Below are positions 5,409 to 7,208 of a stretch of 7,208 bases of DNA, piece after piece. This DNA comes from Limnoraphis robusta CS-951 (GTDB lineage Bacteria > Cyanobacteriota > Cyanobacteriia > Cyanobacteriales > Microcoleaceae), in NCBI RefSeq assembly GCF_000972705.2, contig NZ_LATL02000240.1, forward strand, positions 1 to 7,208. Direction: 5' to 3'. The position numbers and the translations under genes were made by a program. The notes below the pieces were generated by a model. The model was not told where the DNA came from. It did no database searches and worked only from the letters and a program-made list of their open reading frames with translations. Numbering within the stretch: position 1 is the stretch's first letter; the number at the start of each line of letters is the position of its first letter.

Positions 5409-5435
5409 TACCCGGTTTCTCGCAGAAACCAGGTA
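5409..5435 (-). terminator. Hairpin just after lysS, probable terminator
   Basis: TACC-C-GGTTTCT (5409-5420) pairs with AGAAACC-A-GGTA (5424-5435) around a CGC loop: eleven pairs with one mismatch. It begins 12 bp past the lysS stop codon on the minus strand. The following bases (TATTTG) are only weakly T-rich. GGTTTCT...AGAAACC hairpins are, from memory, dispersed repeats in many cyanobacteria, so it may be a repeat acting as terminator or 3'-end stabiliser. Confidence 0.55.
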
Positions 5436-5447
5436 CTTTATATTTGA

Positions 5448-7022
5448 TTAAGAATCCTTCAACACGGAACGCATGGTTGGGAACATAATCACATCCCGAA
5501 TACTTTGAGTATTGGTTAATAACATGATCAGTCGATCTACCCCAATTCCCATTCCGCCACAGGTTGGCATTCCTAATGATAACGCCTGGATAAAATCTTC
5601 ATCCATCGGGTGTGCTTCTTCATCCCCTGCACTTTTTTGGGCGAGTTGTTCTTCAAAGCGTTTGCGTTGATCAACGGGATCATTTAACTCAGAAAACCCG
5701 TTAGAATATTCGGTACCATGAATAAATAATTCAAACCGTTCAACAAAACCCGGTTTAGAACGATGACGCTTGGCTAAAGGACTGACTTCAACGGGAAAAT
5801 CAATCACAAATGTCGGTTCCATCAAGGTTGATTCTACCTTTTGATCGAACACCGCATACAACAAATAGCCTAAACTTTGCGTGTGTAATTTGGAGAGTTT
5901 TAAGTCGATTTTCTCGGCGGCTTTAATGGCTTCTTCTAACGTTAACGTCTCGAAATCTAAGCCTGTTTTTTCCCGCACGGCTTCCACCATTGTTTGCACT
6001 TTCCAATGCTTCCCTGTGAAACTGGGATAAATATCGGTGTAGTCATATTTGCGTTCTAGACTGAGTTTATCCTCGAGATAGTCAACTTCAGTCACATCCC
6101 CTAACACATCTTGAACGACTCCACAAATTAAGTCTTCAACTAACGTCATCAAGTCAAAATAATCCGCATAGGCTTGATAGGCTTCAATTGAGGTAAATTC
6201 AGGGTTATGAGTGCTATCAATCCCTTCATTTCTAAACACGCGCCCAATTTCAAACACTCGTTCAAAGCCGCCACAAACTGCCCGTTTTAAAAACAATTCT
6301 GTGGCAATTCGCAGATACAAATTAATATCTAAAGCGTTGTGATGAGTGCTAAACGGACGCGCCGCAGCCCCCCCATAAATCGCTTGTAAAACGGGAGTTT
6401 CGATTTCATCAAAATCCGCATTCCACAGATAGGTTCGCATACTTCTAATAATGCGACTGCGAAGTTTAAAGGTGGCAAAAGATTCGGGATTACTGACTAA
6501 TCCTAACTCTCGATGACGCCGACAAATTTCAGGATCGTTAACGCCATAATAGGAGTCTGGAAAGGGAATAGTGGCTTTTGAAAGGACATCTAACCGTTCA
6601 ACTTGTACGGAAAGTTCGCCTCGGTTTGTGCGACAGCCAATTCCTTCAGCGCTGATAAAATCTCCGGTATCTAATAACTTTTTAATTTGATTAAAGGAGA
6701 GTCCACCTGCTTCGCCTGTAACGAGTTTTTTCTCGATTTTCAGTTGAATGGTTCCCGACGCATCGGTTAAGCCAATAAAGCCAATACTCCCACTATCGCG
6801 CTTGAAGGTGATACGTCCACAGACTTTCAGGGGGACGGCTTGGGGGTCTGCAACGCCGTCTGCGAGTTCGTTTCCCGGTTGGGAGAATAGATCTTTGATC
6901 GCTTGGGTGGTGTGCGATCGCGCAAAAGACTGACTGGGGTAGGGGTCTATTCCCAGCGATCGCAACTCGTCTACTTTTCGAGAGCGGACTTCTGCTTCGT
7001 TGCGGGTTTCATTTTCAGCCAT
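5448..7022 (-). CDS. lysS: Lysyl-tRNA synthetase, class II
   Basis: Charges tRNA-Lys with lysine using ATP, in the cytosol, as a homodimer in this family. The 524-residue protein is slightly longer than most bacterial LysRS (about 490-510). The N-terminal anticodon-binding OB fold spans roughly 64-150 (LKVCGRITFKRDSG..., then DASGTIQLKI). The class II catalytic core follows: the motif 1 region around 185-215 ending ETPVLQ; motif 2 with FRNEGIDSTHNPEFT at 263-277, including Arg264, Glu266 and His272; and motif 3 with GIGVDRL at 492-498, including Arg497. Lysine-pocket elements RIATELF (Glu242), EAY (Tyr282) and NGFSELNDP (441-449) are kept. The ATG at 7022 has AGGA ten bases upstream (7033-7036). 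Unusual points are the motif 2 wording DSTHNPEF, where bacterial enzymes usually have an Arg before the His, and a divergent OB-fold loop. The enzyme nevertheless looks complete and functional. It is monocistronic by appearance, closed by a hairpin at 5409-5435. Whether the genome has another LysRS cannot be seen. Confidence 0.96.
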   Translation of the reverse strand: MAENETRNEAEVRSRKVDELRSLGIDPYPSQSFARSHTTQAIKDLFSQPGNELADGVADPQAVPLKVCGRITFKRDSGSIGFIGLTDASGTIQLKIEKKLVTGEAGGLSFNQIKKLLDTGDFISAEGIGCRTNRGELSVQVERLDVLSKATIPFPDSYYGVNDPEICRRHRELGLVSNPESFATFKLRSRIIRSMRTYLWNADFDEIETPVLQAIYGGAAARPFSTHHNALDINLYLRIATELFLKRAVCGGFERVFEIGRVFRNEGIDSTHNPEFTSIEAYQAYADYFDLMTLVEDLICGVVQDVLGDVTEVDYLEDKLSLERKYDYTDIYPSFTGKHWKVQTMVEAVREKTGLDFETLTLEEAIKAAEKIDLKLSKLHTQSLGYLLYAVFDQKVESTLMEPTFVIDFPVEVSPLAKRHRSKPGFVERFELFIHGTEYSNGFSELNDPVDQRKRFEEQLAQKSAGDEEAHPMDEDFIQALSLGMPTCGGMGIGVDRLIMLLTNTQSIRDVIMFPTMRSVLKDS

Positions 7023-7104
7023 ATTTAGGATTTCCTGTAGCAGTTCAATTGTAAAGTTCTATCATAACTTGTAACCCAACTGTATTTTTGCAGACGGCGA
7101 TCGC
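6914..7104. other. Cluster of three HIP1 octamers at the lysS 5' end
   Basis: GCGATCGC occurs at 6914-6921, 6956-6963 and 7097-7104: two inside the start of lysS and one 75 bp upstream of it. HIP1 is a dispersed cyanobacterial palindrome linked to Dam-like and other methylation contexts. Three in under 200 bp is dense. Confidence 0.8.
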
Positions 7105-7125
7105 ATTTAATTCTTAAGTTTATCT

Positions 7126-7164
7126 AAAAAAAGTAGGTTGGGTTAAGCGAAAGTGCAACCCAAC
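7126..7164 (-). terminator. Intrinsic terminator for a gene to the right of the window
   Basis: GTTGGGTT (7137-7144) and AACCCAAC (7157-7164) form a perfect 8-bp stem. On the minus strand the hairpin is followed by CTA and then seven T (complement of the A-run 7126-7132), a good intrinsic terminator. It would end a leftward transcript entering from beyond 7208, about 100 bp upstream of lysS. Read on the plus strand, a T-run at 7174-7181 is also nearby but less well placed. The stem sequence (GTAGGTTGGGTT...AACCCAAC) resembles a dispersed cyanobacterial repeat. Nothing coding is seen in 7165-7208. Confidence 0.6.
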
Positions 7165-7208
7165 ACCCCCATAATTTTTTTGAGCTTTTCTATTTTTCTC
7201 GATAATTT

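Noticed and set aside
6748..6933. A 61-codon plus-strand ORF
   Set aside because: It is antisense to the lysS OB-fold region; no independent support.
1..7208. CRISPR array or defence system
   Set aside because: No regularly spaced repeat-spacer pattern is present; the only tandem repeat is the 7-bp array at 5239-5266, and no Cas, restriction or toxin-antitoxin gene is recognised.

Overview
The window looks like chromosomal DNA from a cyanobacterium, most likely a filamentous, Oscillatoriales-type one (Planktothrix/Microcoleus-like). The genus is an inference. Support comes from four HIP1 octamers (GCGATCGC) where about 0.1 would be expected by chance, a 7-bp GGCAAAA tandem repeat typical of these genomes, several palindromic repeats of a cyanobacterial kind (cores GGTGCGTTA, GGTTTCT and GTTGGGTT), a PEP-CTERM protein, and moderate GC content.

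Layout, left to right. Positions 1-302 hold no convincing gene, only a hairpin-rich stretch with a possible leftward promoter. A 130-bp repeat with imperfect terminal inverted repeats lies at 333-462. Five protein genes follow: a secreted protein with two peptidoglycan-binding domains (541-1209, minus); an M32 metallocarboxypeptidase (1387-2913, minus); a small winged-helix-like protein (3123-3566, plus), divergent from the peptidase across a ~210-bp region containing a perfect 8-bp inverted repeat; a secreted GDSL esterase/lipase with a PEP-CTERM anchor (4039-5100, minus); and class II lysyl-tRNA synthetase lysS (5448-7022, minus). Positions 3567-4038 form a gene-free convergent gap ending in a strong hairpin. 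A second 130-bp repeat copy lies between lysS and the esterase. The right edge holds a leftward terminator for a gene beyond the window.

The genes do not form an evident operon: spacers are 150-470 bp and most are closed by hairpins. Two products are predicted to be exported (PG-binding protein, PEP-CTERM esterase), one is a cytosolic peptidase, one is translation machinery and one is a putative regulator. No defence system, CRISPR array, intact transposase, tRNA or rRNA is seen. The most interesting items are the paired 130-bp repeats with differing cores, the operator-like inverted repeat next to the winged-helix gene, and the unexplained structured left edge.
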